A stretch of DNA of 64,000 nucleotides from PHAA01 sp034927445 (GTDB taxonomy: Bacteria; Bacillota; Syntrophomonadia; Syntrophomonadales; Syntrophomonadaceae): contig JAYFPZ010000008.1 of assembly GCA_034927445.1 (NCBI GenBank), positions 158,956-222,955 on the forward strand, in the 5' to 3' direction. The translations under genes and the position numbers were made by a program. This document shows, piece by piece, positions 7,613 to 16,005 of the stretch. The notes below the pieces were generated by a model, which saw nothing but the letters and a program-made list of their open reading frames with translations, searched no databases and was not told where the DNA came from. Position 1 is the first letter of the stretch. Each line of letters begins with the position of its first letter.

Positions 7613-7776
7613 TAGGGGACAATGAGGACGGACCTGTCCCCGAACGCGGTATCCGTCCCCTTGTGTCCCGGAGCCCTTGGAATAATTGTCTTAAGCCGGC
7701 TGTAAAAAGGGATTTTCCGTGCCTTATATAGAAAAGCATATATGGAAATATTTCACCAGTAGAAGGAGGCAGGAAA
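7613..7776. other. Intergenic: imperfect dyad and duplicated promoter region
   Basis: Just after the glycosidase stop lies an imperfect dyad built on ggggacaatgaggacgga and tccgtccccttgtgtccc (about 7615-7670). It has no clean T-run, so a terminator is possible but unproven. Bases about 7685-7776 are a near copy of 8157-8249, including the gaaggaggcagg ribosome binding site, and represent the duplicated upstream region of the lipoprotein gene. Confidence 0.6.
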
Positions 7777-8046
7777 ATGAAGAAATGGTTAGTTTTAATG
7801 ATGTTAAGTATTTTTGTGGCAGCCACTCTGGTGGGCTGTGGTTCCAAACCAACGACAACCACCACCGATGCTCCAACCACTACGGATAATAAACCCGCCG
7901 ACAGCGGCAATGATCTGAGCAAGCTGATGCAATCGGCCATTGCGGTTAAAGAAATGTCATTTGATATGGTTATGACTGTAAACGACAAAACGTTCCTAAA
8001 TCATAGTACCTATCGAAGCCAATATCCGGGGATCAGTTTAAACTGA
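7777..8046 (+). pseudogene. Truncated lipoprotein gene, internally deleted duplicate
   Basis: The 89-codon reading frame begins with the same lipoprotein signal as the gene at 8250 (MKKWLVLM, lipobox LVGC) and matches it for about 70 residues. At about 7989 it jumps to sequence equivalent to the 3' end of that gene: 7989-8006 matches 8925-8942. The offset between copies changes from 473 to 936 bases, so 463 bases have been lost. This is not a multiple of three, so the frame runs through the old stop into the terminator and ends at ISLN. A secreted 89-residue lipopeptide could still be made, but it lacks nearly all of the folded domain. Confidence 0.85.
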
Positions 8047-8060
8047 TCCCCGGTTTTTTC
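8026..8060 (+). terminator. Rho-independent terminator (first lipoprotein copy)
   Basis: A perfect 28-base palindrome (CCGGGGATCAGTTT and its complement, no loop bases) is followed by six T residues. It is the duplicated counterpart of the terminator at 8962-8998. Confidence 0.85.
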
Positions 8061-8249
8061 ATGGAGAATAAAAACAATTTTGGGAACGTTCTTTTTGCTT
8101 TCTGCGAGGCACCCTCAAAACTGGAAGCGAAAAGAACGTCCTTTGCTTCCCTGAAATAATTAGTTTAAGCCGGGTGTAAAGAAGGAATTTCCAGGCCTCA
8201 TATAGAAAACCATATATGGAAATATTTAACCCAGAAGGAGGCAGGGAAA

Positions 8250-8942
8250 ATGAAGAAATGGTTAGTTTTAATGATTTTAAGTATTTTTGTGGCAGCCAGT
8301 CTGGTTGGCTGTGGTTCCAGACCAACAACAACAACCACCACCGATGCTCCAACCACTACGGACAATAAAGCTGCCGGCAGCGGTGACGATCTCAGCCAAC
8401 TCATGAAATCGGCAGCAGGGGTTAAAGAAATGTCATTCGATATGGTTGCAACGGTAAACAGTAAGAGCGGTTCCATGTCCAGCAACGGCAAGATGTATAT
8501 GAGCAACGGCAAAGTACACATGGAAATGGAACAGGCCGGGATGAAAATGGTCACCATTATAAAGTCGCAAAGCGAGATCTATCTTTATAACCCTGACAGC
8601 AAGATCGCTATGAAGACCAGCGCTCCGCAAAATCAAGTCGAGCTGCCCAACCAATGGGCTAAAGCAGATGGCGATGTTTCCGGGCTGAAAGTTATAGGAA
8701 ACGAAAACAAGGACGGATTTGAGTGTTTAGTGATAACCACCGGTGACAATGCTAAAATGTGGATCCGTAAGGATATAGGCATGCCGGTCAGAGTTGAGTC
8801 ACCTAGTAATGACGGCAGCGTGGTGATTGAATATAAGAATTTCAATCTGGGTTCCCAGGATGCCAGCCTGTTTGAGCTGCCCGCCGGGACCCAGATAACC
8901 GATATGCCCATCACCGATATACTTAACGCTCCTAAACCATAG
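8250..8942 (+). CDS. Secreted lipoprotein, LolA/LppX-like
   Basis: A 230-residue lipoprotein with an AGAAGGAGGCAGG ribosome binding site and a type II signal peptide ending in the lipobox LVGC (mature Cys about 21). A Thr-rich linker follows (PTTTTTTDAPTTTDN). The rest (about 45-225) has the pattern of LolA/LppX-like lipid-binding folds: DLSQLMKSAAGVKEMSFDM, repeated KMYMSNGKVHMEME strands, and a C-terminal FELPAGTQI motif. Related proteins act at the outer membrane-face surface as lipid or small-molecule carriers; the ligand here is unknown. A defective tandem duplicate lies immediately upstream with its own promoter region, and a strong terminator follows. Confidence 0.75.
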   Translation: MKKWLVLMILSIFVAASLVGCGSRPTTTTTTDAPTTTDNKAAGSGDDLSQLMKSAAGVKEMSFDMVATVNSKSGSMSSNGKMYMSNGKVHMEMEQAGMKMVTIIKSQSEIYLYNPDSKIAMKTSAPQNQVELPNQWAKADGDVSGLKVIGNENKDGFECLVITTGDNAKMWIRKDIGMPVRVESPSNDGSVVIEYKNFNLGSQDASLFELPAGTQITDMPITDILNAPKP

Positions 8943-8961
8943 TACCTGTCGAAGCTAATAT

Positions 8962-8998
8962 CCGGGGATCAGTTTTAAACTGATCCCCGGGTTTTGTG
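8962..8998 (+). terminator. Rho-independent terminator (intact lipoprotein gene)
   Basis: Inverted repeat CCGGGGATCAGTTT / AAACTGATCCCCGG with one central base, followed by gttttgtgttttt. It is nearly identical to the hairpin at 8026-8060. Confidence 0.85.
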
Positions 8999-9066
8999 TT
9001 TTTGGGTCCCAATCAGGGTTGTCCCCGTTGTCTGGGGTAGTTTTTACCATCTCCTCCATAATTCCA

Positions 9067-9096
9067 TTGACCCTTGAAAAGATTAACAAGTATAAT
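9067..9096 (+). promoter_or_regulatory. Sigma-A promoter of the RND efflux operon
   Basis: TTGACC (9067-9072) and a perfect TATAAT (9091-9096) are separated by 18 bases. Transcription would start near 9103, just upstream of the palindrome at 9112-9123. Confidence 0.8.
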
Positions 9097-9111
9097 AGTT
9101 GCATGGATTGA

Positions 9112-9123
9112 CCGACGGGTCGG
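9112..9123. promoter_or_regulatory. Palindromic operator, probable TetR binding site
   Basis: CCGAC-GG-GTCGG is a perfect inverted repeat within gaccgacgggtcggaa, placed right after the expected transcription start and before the ribosome binding site. Operators of this type (TTGACCGAC...GTCGG) are typical of TetR/AcrR regulators of efflux pumps. The last gene of this operon encodes such a regulator, so autorepression is likely. Confidence 0.7.
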
Positions 9124-9142
9124 AAAATGAGGAGGGGACAAG

Positions 9143-10279
9143 GTGAACAGAAGGGTAACCTACTGGGTAATTATGTTGGGGTTATTAACCATATCTTTGC
9201 TTTTGAGCGGGTGCGGCAAAAAAGCACAAGAAGAGGTGCAAAATGTATTCAAGGTTGAAACAGCAGTCGTAAAAACAATGGATATTACCAGATATTCAAG
9301 CTATTCCGGCAGAGTAAAGGGAATTAATGAAGAAGCTGTATTGCCCAAGCTATCAAGTCGGGTTACAGCGGTGTATGCGGCTGAAGGGCAGGCGGTACAG
9401 AAGGGCCAGGTTATTGTCAGTCTGGACTCAAGCAAACAGGCTGCCGCCGTTGAACAGGCTGAGGCAGCTGTAGCTTCTGCCAGAGCCGGGCAGGCTGCCA
9501 ACGAAATACAGCGGCAGACCGCCTTGAACAATTATAACCGCATGAAAGAACTGCATAATGCTGGGGCTGTCTCCGATCAGGCCCTGGAAACAGCCCAGGC
9601 TGGCTACGATGCCCTCAATACAGGTGTTGCAGAGGCAGGTGTAGCTCAAGCCCAGGCAGCACTTAACCTGGCCCAACAGAATCTAGCGGATTGTGATATA
9701 AAAAGCCCAATGGACGGAGTCGTCGGGCGGGTCGATGTTGCGGTTGGAGATACGACCAACCCCCAGAGCCCCGTTGCCGTAATTAATAATACTGCGGATC
9801 TGGAAGTGGAAGTTAAGGTCAGTGAAGCTGATGTATCATCGGTTCAAGCCGGGTCAGCCGTCAAGGTGCAGATCAAAGCCATTAGCGATGAACCACTTAC
9901 AGGTACTATCAAGAGTGTTGCGTCTGTCCCTGATTCGGCTACGCGGACTTATCCAGTAAAGGTATCCCTGCCCAACAACCCACAGTTGCAGGTTAAATCG
10001 GGTATGTTTGCCGAGGTTATGCTGGGGACGCAGCACCGGGCGGGTGTGGTAAGTATTCCGATGGTTGCAGTCCTGCCCAAAAACGGGGAGAGTACCGTGT
10101 ATATTGTAGATGAGGAAAATCGGGCACAGGCAGTAGTAGTTCAAACGGGGCTCAATGATGGTAATTATACCGAAATAACCTCGGGCCTTCAGGTGGGACA
10201 GAAAGTTGTTACCAAAGGGAATACGCTTATTGATGAAACCAGCGTGCTTGAATTTGCTGATGGGGGAACTGCGCAATGA
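9143..10279 (+). CDS. RND efflux periplasmic-adaptor (membrane fusion) lipoprotein
   Basis: A 378-residue protein starting at GTG 9143 behind a GAGGAGGGG ribosome binding site. It has a lipoprotein signal (LLTISLLLSGC). It then shows the membrane-fusion-protein order: a beta-barrel strand and lipoyl half (VLPKLSSRVTAVYAAEGQAV), an alpha-helical hairpin rich in Ala and Gln (about 85-175), a second lipoyl half (IKSPMDGVVGRVDVAVGD), and C-terminal barrel and membrane-proximal domains. It links the inner-membrane RND pump encoded next. In a Gram-positive-type lineage without a known outer-membrane factor here, it probably works as a lipid-anchored adaptor. It overlaps the pump gene by 4 bases. 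Confidence 0.92.
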   Translation: MNRRVTYWVIMLGLLTISLLLSGCGKKAQEEVQNVFKVETAVVKTMDITRYSSYSGRVKGINEEAVLPKLSSRVTAVYAAEGQAVQKGQVIVSLDSSKQAAAVEQAEAAVASARAGQAANEIQRQTALNNYNRMKELHNAGAVSDQALETAQAGYDALNTGVAEAGVAQAQAALNLAQQNLADCDIKSPMDGVVGRVDVAVGDTTNPQSPVAVINNTADLEVEVKVSEADVSSVQAGSAVKVQIKAISDEPLTGTIKSVASVPDSATRTYPVKVSLPNNPQLQVKSGMFAEVMLGTQHRAGVVSIPMVAVLPKNGESTVYIVDEENRAQAVVVQTGLNDGNYTEITSGLQVGQKVVTKGNTLIDETSVLEFADGGTAQ

Positions 10280-13200
10280 TGAGGAAAATTGCCCAATTTG
10301 CGATTAACAGGCCGGCAACGATTATCATATTGATTGCAGCGATTGTCATCATTGGGTTGATGAACCTATCCAAACTGCCCACTGATTTGATGCCTGAAAT
10401 GGATCTGCCCTATGCAGCTGTTATTACCAGCTATACGGGAGCGGGTCCTGAAGAAGTAGAAGATCAAGTAACCAAACCTATTGAGAATGTGGTGGGGACA
10501 GTTGCTAACATCGATCAGATTATATCAACCTCCAGCGCCAATTCATCAATGGTTCTCGTGGCGTTCAACTTTGGTACAAACATGGATTCAGCTATGGCAA
10601 ATATCCGAGATAAAGTCTCTATGGCGGAAGCTGCTCTGCCGGATGGTGCGGAGAAACCTCAGATTATGAAAATGGATCTCAACAGTATGCCGGTTATCTC
10701 ACTTAGTATTAATGGCCCAGACCTGTCTCTGGCACAGTTGCAAACCATTGCGGAAGACAAAATCGAACCTCGTCTCTCAAAAATACCCGGTGTAGCTTCG
10801 GTAACCATTACTGGAGGGCGCGAGCGTGAAGTGAAAGTGGCCGTTGATCCAGTCAAAGCGGAGAACTATGGTTTAAGTCTGAGCCAGATTGCCAGTTTTC
10901 TATCAGCCGAGAATTACAATATGTCCACCGGGAGCATCACCTATGGGGAACGTAAATATTACGCCCGCAGTTTGCAGGAATTTGAGACCCTGGATGATAT
11001 CGGGAACGTTGCACTCACGACTGCGACCGGTAATAAAGTCCCATTGAAAGACGTCGCTGAAATTAGTGAAGACTATAAAGACCTCGATCAAATAACCCGT
11101 ACCAATGGTACTCCGGCGGTAGGTATTCATGCTCAGAAAGAGACAGATGCCAATACTGTTGAAACTTGTTCGTCTATAAAAGCAGAGATGGAGAAAATTA
11201 AGACCGAACTAGGCGGTAAAGTGGATGTTAAAATCGTTATGGATCAGTCGGATTTTATCAACAAATCCATTAACAGTACTGGCAAAACGCTGATTGAAGG
11301 CTCCATACTGGCGGTATTGATTATTCTCTTGTTTCTACGCAATGTTCGCAGCACGGTCATTATCGGGATAGCGATTCCTCTATCCATAGTGGCTACCTTT
11401 ATCCTAATGTATTATACCGGCAGCACGCTGAATACTCTTACCCTGGGAGGCCTGGCCCTGGGGGTCGGCCGAATGGTCGATGATTCAATTGTGGTCTTTG
11501 AGAATATCTACCGACATAGACAATTGGGATTATCCGCCAAAGAAGCCGCTTTAAAAGGTGCCGGTGAAGTAGGTGGGGCAGTTCTGGCAGGGACTTTGAC
11601 TTTGATTGCGGTATTCCTGCCCATTGGCCTGGCTGAAGGGATTAGTGGGGTATTATTTAAGCCTCTGGCCTTCACCATCTGTGTAGCCATTGCCTGTTCC
11701 TTGCTGGTGGCCGTAACGATTGTTCCTTTTATGTCGTCCCGGATGCTAACCGATACTGCCATGCAAAGAAAGACCAGCGACAAGAGTGCCATAGGCCGGC
11801 TGGTCAATCGCACCGGGAACTGGCTGGATAATTTGGGCGAACGATACAAAATTTTAATAGAGTGGGCTTTGGGACACCGCCGTGTTGTTATTATTGGCGT
11901 CACCGGGCTGATGCTTGCATCCCTCTGTTTGGTTCCGCTGATCGGGGCAGAGTTTATGCCAGCCTCTGATTCGGGCAGCATCTCTGTGAATCTCGAAACG
12001 GACAAGGGATCCGTCATCGAGGATGTGGATAAAATAACTCAGGTGGTTGAAGAAAGACTGATGCAGAACCCTGCGGTTGATGTAATATTTACCAGTATCG
12101 GCAGTACAGGACAATATTCAATGAATGTGGCGAGTACGAACAAAGCCACCATCTCTGTACAGTTGATCCCCAAGAGCGAGCGTAAAGGGGTGGATCAGGT
12201 TGCCGAAGAAATTAGAAAATCACTGAATGACATCCCGGGCGTCAAAAAGACGGTCAGCGTCAGCAGTAACAGTGGTATGGATTCAGGAAGTGCTCTCAGT
12301 GTTGCAATTAAAGGGGATGATCTGAATACCCTTCGAGAAATCTCTCAAGAAGTTGAAAGCATTATGAAAAAGGTGGCTGGAACTCGTGAAGTGACTGCAT
12401 CGATGGCTGATGGAAACCCAGAAGTGCAGATTCGGATCAATCGTCAGCGGGCGATGGATTATGGGTTATCACCCGTACAGATTTCAAGAGAAATCAAAAA
12501 TGCTATCGATGGAACAGTTGCAACCAATTATCGGGTAAACGGGGATGAGATCAATGTAAGGGTCACCAGCCAGGATAAACAGAATAGTGATCTGGACATG
12601 CTCAAAGGTTTGAAGATTCTTACATCCCAGGGCAGCAGTATATCTTTGTCGGAACTGGCCAGTTTTGAATTGGCGACCGGGCCGGTGCAAATTTCACGCG
12701 ATAATCAATCACGTCAGGCGACGGTTTCCTGTGATCTGTTAAATAGAGACTTGCAGAGTGTTACGAAAGATGTTCAGGCCCAGGTTGGGAAGATTCAGCT
12801 GCCGGCCGGGTACACCATCGATTATGGCGGACAGAACAAGGAGATGATGGAGTCTTTTGCAAGTCTGTTCCTGGCGCTATTGCTGGCTATATTGCTGGTT
12901 TACGTGGTAATGGTCATCCAGTATGAGTCTTTCTTTGATCCCTTCATTATCATGTTTTCTATCCCAACTGCCATCATTGGGGTTATTCTGGGACTCCTGA
13001 TTACGGGAAGAAGCTTCAGTGTTACTGCCTTTATCGGTATTATTATGCTGGCTGGAATTGTAGTGTCCAATGCGATTGTATACATCGATTATTTGAAAAA
13101 GCTGCGTGAATCGGGCATGGAACGCAATGCCGCTATCATTGAGGCAGGCAGAGTAAGACTGCGACCTATATTAATGACCGCCCTGGCTACCATCCTGGCT

Positions 13201-13407
13201 ATGATACCGATGGCGACAGGGCTGGGGGATGGCGGCGAGACTTCGGCTCCGCTGGCTACTGTAGTTATTGGAGGTTTAGTTGCTTCAACCTTTGTGACCC
13301 TGCTGCTCATTCCGGTTGTATATAGCATCTTTGATGATTGGGGACAGAAAATGCGACGCCGGTTTTCCCATGTCACTGTATCAGATGATATAAAGATGGA
13401 GGGATAG
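10276..13407 (+). CDS. RND-superfamily efflux pump (AcrB/CzcA-like permease)
   Basis: A 1043-residue permease, the normal RND length. It shows the twofold RND layout: TM1, a large extracytoplasmic loop (about 40-335), TM2-6, a second loop, then TM8-12. The proton-relay Asp pair is in GRMVDDSIVVFENI (D402, D403). N-terminal features such as KLPTDLMPEMDLPYAAV and PGVASVTITGG match the hydrophobe/amphiphile-type HAE branch more than metal exporters. Its ATG overlaps the adaptor stop codon (ATGA), showing translational coupling. Substrates are likely drugs, detergents or lipids and cannot be told from sequence. Confidence 0.95.
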   Translation: MMRKIAQFAINRPATIIILIAAIVIIGLMNLSKLPTDLMPEMDLPYAAVITSYTGAGPEEVEDQVTKPIENVVGTVANIDQIISTSSANSSMVLVAFNFGTNMDSAMANIRDKVSMAEAALPDGAEKPQIMKMDLNSMPVISLSINGPDLSLAQLQTIAEDKIEPRLSKIPGVASVTITGGREREVKVAVDPVKAENYGLSLSQIASFLSAENYNMSTGSITYGERKYYARSLQEFETLDDIGNVALTTATGNKVPLKDVAEISEDYKDLDQITRTNGTPAVGIHAQKETDANTVETCSSIKAEMEKIKTELGGKVDVKIVMDQSDFINKSINSTGKTLIEGSILAVLIILLFLRNVRSTVIIGIAIPLSIVATFILMYYTGSTLNTLTLGGLALGVGRMVDDSIVVFENIYRHRQLGLSAKEAALKGAGEVGGAVLAGTLTLIAVFLPIGLAEGISGVLFKPLAFTICVAIACSLLVAVTIVPFMSSRMLTDTAMQRKTSDKSAIGRLVNRTGNWLDNLGERYKILIEWALGHRRVVIIGVTGLMLASLCLVPLIGAEFMPASDSGSISVNLETDKGSVIEDVDKITQVVEERLMQNPAVDVIFTSIGSTGQYSMNVASTNKATISVQLIPKSERKGVDQVAEEIRKSLNDIPGVKKTVSVSSNSGMDSGSALSVAIKGDDLNTLREISQEVESIMKKVAGTREVTASMADGNPEVQIRINRQRAMDYGLSPVQISREIKNAIDGTVATNYRVNGDEINVRVTSQDKQNSDLDMLKGLKILTSQGSSISLSELASFELATGPVQISRDNQSRQATVSCDLLNRDLQSVTKDVQAQVGKIQLPAGYTIDYGGQNKEMMESFASLFLALLLAILLVYVVMVIQYESFFDPFIIMFSIPTAIIGVILGLLITGRSFSVTAFIGIIMLAGIVVSNAIVYIDYLKKLRESGMERNAAIIEAGRVRLRPILMTALATILAMIPMATGLGDGGETSAPLATVVIGGLVASTFVTLLLIPVVYSIFDDWGQKMRRRFSHVTVSDDIKMEG

Positions 13408-13411
13408 ACTT

Positions 13412-13996
13412 ATGGCTATGGCTCCGAAAAAAAGTAAACGGGACTTAATTATTGAAGCAGCCATACAGGTTTTATCCAGGAAGGGGTATCATAGTACCAA
13501 AATGGAGGAAATAGCGGTAGTAGCCGGCATAGGCAAGGGGACCATCTATGAATATTTCCCCGGCAAGCTCCAGTTGCTGCAGGAAATTCTGGAACGAAGT
13601 TTTTACATGTATGACAACTCCCTTAAGGCTGATATAAGCAACAGCTTACCGTTTAAACAAAAGATTAGAGCCTTGATAGAGGGGCATTTCCGATTCTGTC
13701 AGAGAAACAAGGATTTGACCCGGATCCTCTTTTTTGATACCGACGTAATAGATAGTGAACTTAGAGACTGGGCCTGGCAAAACAGCAAGCTGAAAGAAGA
13801 AAGTCTGCAGTCCCTGGTAAAAGCAGCCATCAGCAACGGTGAGATCAGGAATCTGGATGCCAAGATGCTGACTGTCATAATCATTGGGATATTGGGTTCA
13901 ATCTGGGTACCCATTGCCATAGAAGGCTGGGATATAGATGCCGCTGCCGCCGCGGATCAGATAACCAATATTATCATGAACGGAATACAAAAGTAG
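13412..13996 (+). CDS. TetR/AcrR-family transcriptional regulator
   Basis: A 194-residue protein with a GGAGGG ribosome binding site 4-10 bases before ATG 13412 (ATG 13418 is an alternative). The N-terminal TetR helix-turn-helix spans about 10-56 (IIEAAIQVLSRKGYHSTKM, EEIAVVAGIGKGTIYEYF). The C-terminal part is an all-helical ligand-binding and dimerisation domain. It is the third gene of the RND operon, 4 bases after the pump, and the likely repressor acting at the palindrome at 9112-9123; the inducer would be a pump substrate. This wiring is inferred from arrangement. Confidence 0.9.
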   Translation: MAMAPKKSKRDLIIEAAIQVLSRKGYHSTKMEEIAVVAGIGKGTIYEYFPGKLQLLQEILERSFYMYDNSLKADISNSLPFKQKIRALIEGHFRFCQRNKDLTRILFFDTDVIDSELRDWAWQNSKLKEESLQSLVKAAISNGEIRNLDAKMLTVIIIGILGSIWVPIAIEGWDIDAAAAADQITNIIMNGIQK

Positions 13997-14046
13997 CATT
14001 CAGGTTTCTTGCCAGTTATAAAAAACATGGAAACTCCGTGATATAA

Positions 14047-14074
14047 AAGGGTAGGCTTGTTCCCGTCTACCCTT
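14047..14074 (-). terminator. Rho-independent terminator, mainly for the minus-strand S41 gene
   Basis: Stem AAGGGTAG / CTACCCTT with a 12-base loop. On the minus strand the stem is followed by TTTTATAT, while the plus side lacks a T-run, so it best serves the protease gene ending at 14104. Confidence 0.65.
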
Positions 14075-14103
14075 CGCTCTCGCCGGGCTTAGCCCAAAAT
14101 AAA

Positions 14104-15759
14104 CTAAAGATTCAGTACAGGCTCTTCCGGCTCATTGGGGTTGCTGGTCTCCGGTGATATTGAAGCAGCTGTGCAAACCACTCCGGATTGCAGCAGACTC
14201 CCATCATCATATGAGATTCCGGGATGAATTACCAGCCAGTAAGAGGTGTCGGCCAGCAGGGGCTGCTGGGCCGTAATTTTTATATCATTTCCGTTTATCC
14301 GGGTGAATGCCAAGGGGATTCGTTCCCCATCGCCGCTGGTAATCAACTCGATATTATCCGGGCTGACGGATTGCCAATTTATGCTTTGGGGGAAATGAAG
14401 GGTAAAGGAACTGCCGGCAGTGAGCCTGAGGGCATCGGTTCCCAGCCTATAACCGGGGTAGTAAAGGGAACGCCGGTCAGTAAGTTCCGGCTGAGTTATT
14501 TTCTCCCAATCAATCCCTTGTCCCTGCATGAGTCCGAGCCCAATCTTATCCAGAATCTCCCCGTAAGCGGCCCAGTATTCTGGTTGGCAAGCCGCCCTGG
14601 TATCAATATAAAAAGATTGAGAGGCCAGATTCAGCTTAACCAGGCCATTTTTAAGACCGGTGTCCTTTCCCGATAATAAAAGCAGGGAGACTTTTAAAGG
14701 ATCTGTTTTTTCGATGATTAAATCCGGAGTGATCCCCTTATTATTGATTGAAACCGATAGCGGTGAACGGTATAACGAGGTTGTCATTTTTAAGTAGCCC
14801 CCTCTGCTCAAGGGGAATATTTGCTGGCCACAGCCTTTGCCATAAGTTTGGGTTCCGACCAGCACAGCCTTGCCGTGATCCTTGATTGCCATGGCCAGGG
14901 CTTCTGAGGCGCTGGCGCTGTAATTATTGACCAATAAAATCGTGGGCCGGTTTACAATATAATCGTGTTTAACCGCCCGCAGCCGGAAAGGCGGGGAATT
15001 TCTATGATAAACCTGCATGGCTAGGTCATCGCCGATAAAGTAACCTGCAATTTCCAAAGCCGTTTGGGCATATCCTCCGCCGTTGTCGCGTAAATCCACT
15101 ATATAGGCTTGGGGATTCTGCAGGCGGAGCTTATCCAGACAATTACCAAAGAGACTGCCCGTATCGGCAGCGAAAGAGCTTAAACCTATGTAGCCCGTAT
15201 TAAACGCTTTAATTTCGCCGGTTGCAGTGGGAACCAAAAAACTGGCGCGCTCAACCAGGACGGTATAATTAAGGCCCGACCTCAGGTAATTTATCTGCAC
15301 CGAACTGCCTTCAGGCCCCCTGATAAGGGGTAATAGTTCTTCCAATGACAGACCTCGGACCGGATGGTTGTCTACCGCGGTAATTAGGTCTCCCCCCTGC
15401 AGCCCTGACTTTGCCGCGGGAGAGTCGCTAATCAGGCCGGTGACTTTACATCCTTCTTCGGTAAGGTCCACATATATTCCTATACCGCTAAAACGTTGTT
15501 CCACAGAATTTTCGAAATCATCATATTGCTGCGCGGTCATAAAATAAGTGTAGGGGTCGTTCAGGTTGTAAAGAAGGGTATCAATATTCGGAGAATCCAA
15601 AATATCTTCCTGGATCGGCTCCACATAATAATTACGGAGGAAAAATCGTACTTCATCCAGTGCGGTGACTTGCGCCCAGGCAGTTCTGGGAAACATTACG
15701 GTAATGGTTAAAAATAATACCAGCAATATATGCAGATAGGTTCGTTTGGCGGCCCGCAT
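14104..15759 (-). CDS. S41-family processing protease with PDZ and C-terminal Ig-like domain
   Basis: A 551-residue secreted protease with a signal peptide (about 1-29, ending TAWA). A PDZ domain follows (about 90-170, FSGIGIYVDL ... SPAAKSGLQGGDLI), then the S41 tail-specific protease domain (about 180-350). The Ser-Lys dyad is S283 in NYSASASEAL and K308 in TYGKGCGQQ, spaced 25 residues as in CtpA/CtpB. Residues about 450-540 resemble a bacterial Ig-like/SbsA-type domain, unusual for standard CtpA and suggesting wall or surface attachment. The start has a GGGAGGA ribosome binding site. It stands alone, divergent from wecB. A second S41 protease is at 47230-48381. Confidence 0.88.
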   Translation of the reverse strand: MRAAKRTYLHILLVLFLTITVMFPRTAWAQVTALDEVRFFLRNYYVEPIQEDILDSPNIDTLLYNLNDPYTYFMTAQQYDDFENSVEQRFSGIGIYVDLTEEGCKVTGLISDSPAAKSGLQGGDLITAVDNHPVRGLSLEELLPLIRGPEGSSVQINYLRSGLNYTVLVERASFLVPTATGEIKAFNTGYIGLSSFAADTGSLFGNCLDKLRLQNPQAYIVDLRDNGGGYAQTALEIAGYFIGDDLAMQVYHRNSPPFRLRAVKHDYIVNRPTILLVNNYSASASEALAMAIKDHGKAVLVGTQTYGKGCGQQIFPLSRGGYLKMTTSLYRSPLSVSINNKGITPDLIIEKTDPLKVSLLLLSGKDTGLKNGLVKLNLASQSFYIDTRAACQPEYWAAYGEILDKIGLGLMQGQGIDWEKITQPELTDRRSLYYPGYRLGTDALRLTAGSSFTLHFPQSINWQSVSPDNIELITSGDGERIPLAFTRINGNDIKITAQQPLLADTSYWLVIHPGISYDDGSLLQSGVVCTAASISPETSNPNEPEEPVLNL

Positions 15760-16005
15760 CGATTATCCTCCCTAAAGTAATTTTAAATTATAAGTTTATT
15801 AAACTATTTCCAGCTAATTAATTATATACCTTTATTTCATTAAATACTCTAAAATTGTGAAATCCTTAATATTTAACCGAACCCAGGTTTTACCGTGGCT
15901 GCCAGCTTACCTTTGACTTATTCATGTCAAATATATTACTATTGTGCTAATGTACGCTGGATATTTACGGTCATATTCAGGTTGATATTATTGGAGGAAT
16001 TATTG

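Noticed and set aside
13997..14103. tRNA or other structured RNA
   Set aside because: Only a simple terminator hairpin is present; no cloverleaf or conserved RNA motif.
15895..16005. N-terminal extension of WecB
   Set aside because: The extension overlaps a likely promoter region; ATG 16006 has an excellent ribosome binding site and the conserved family start.
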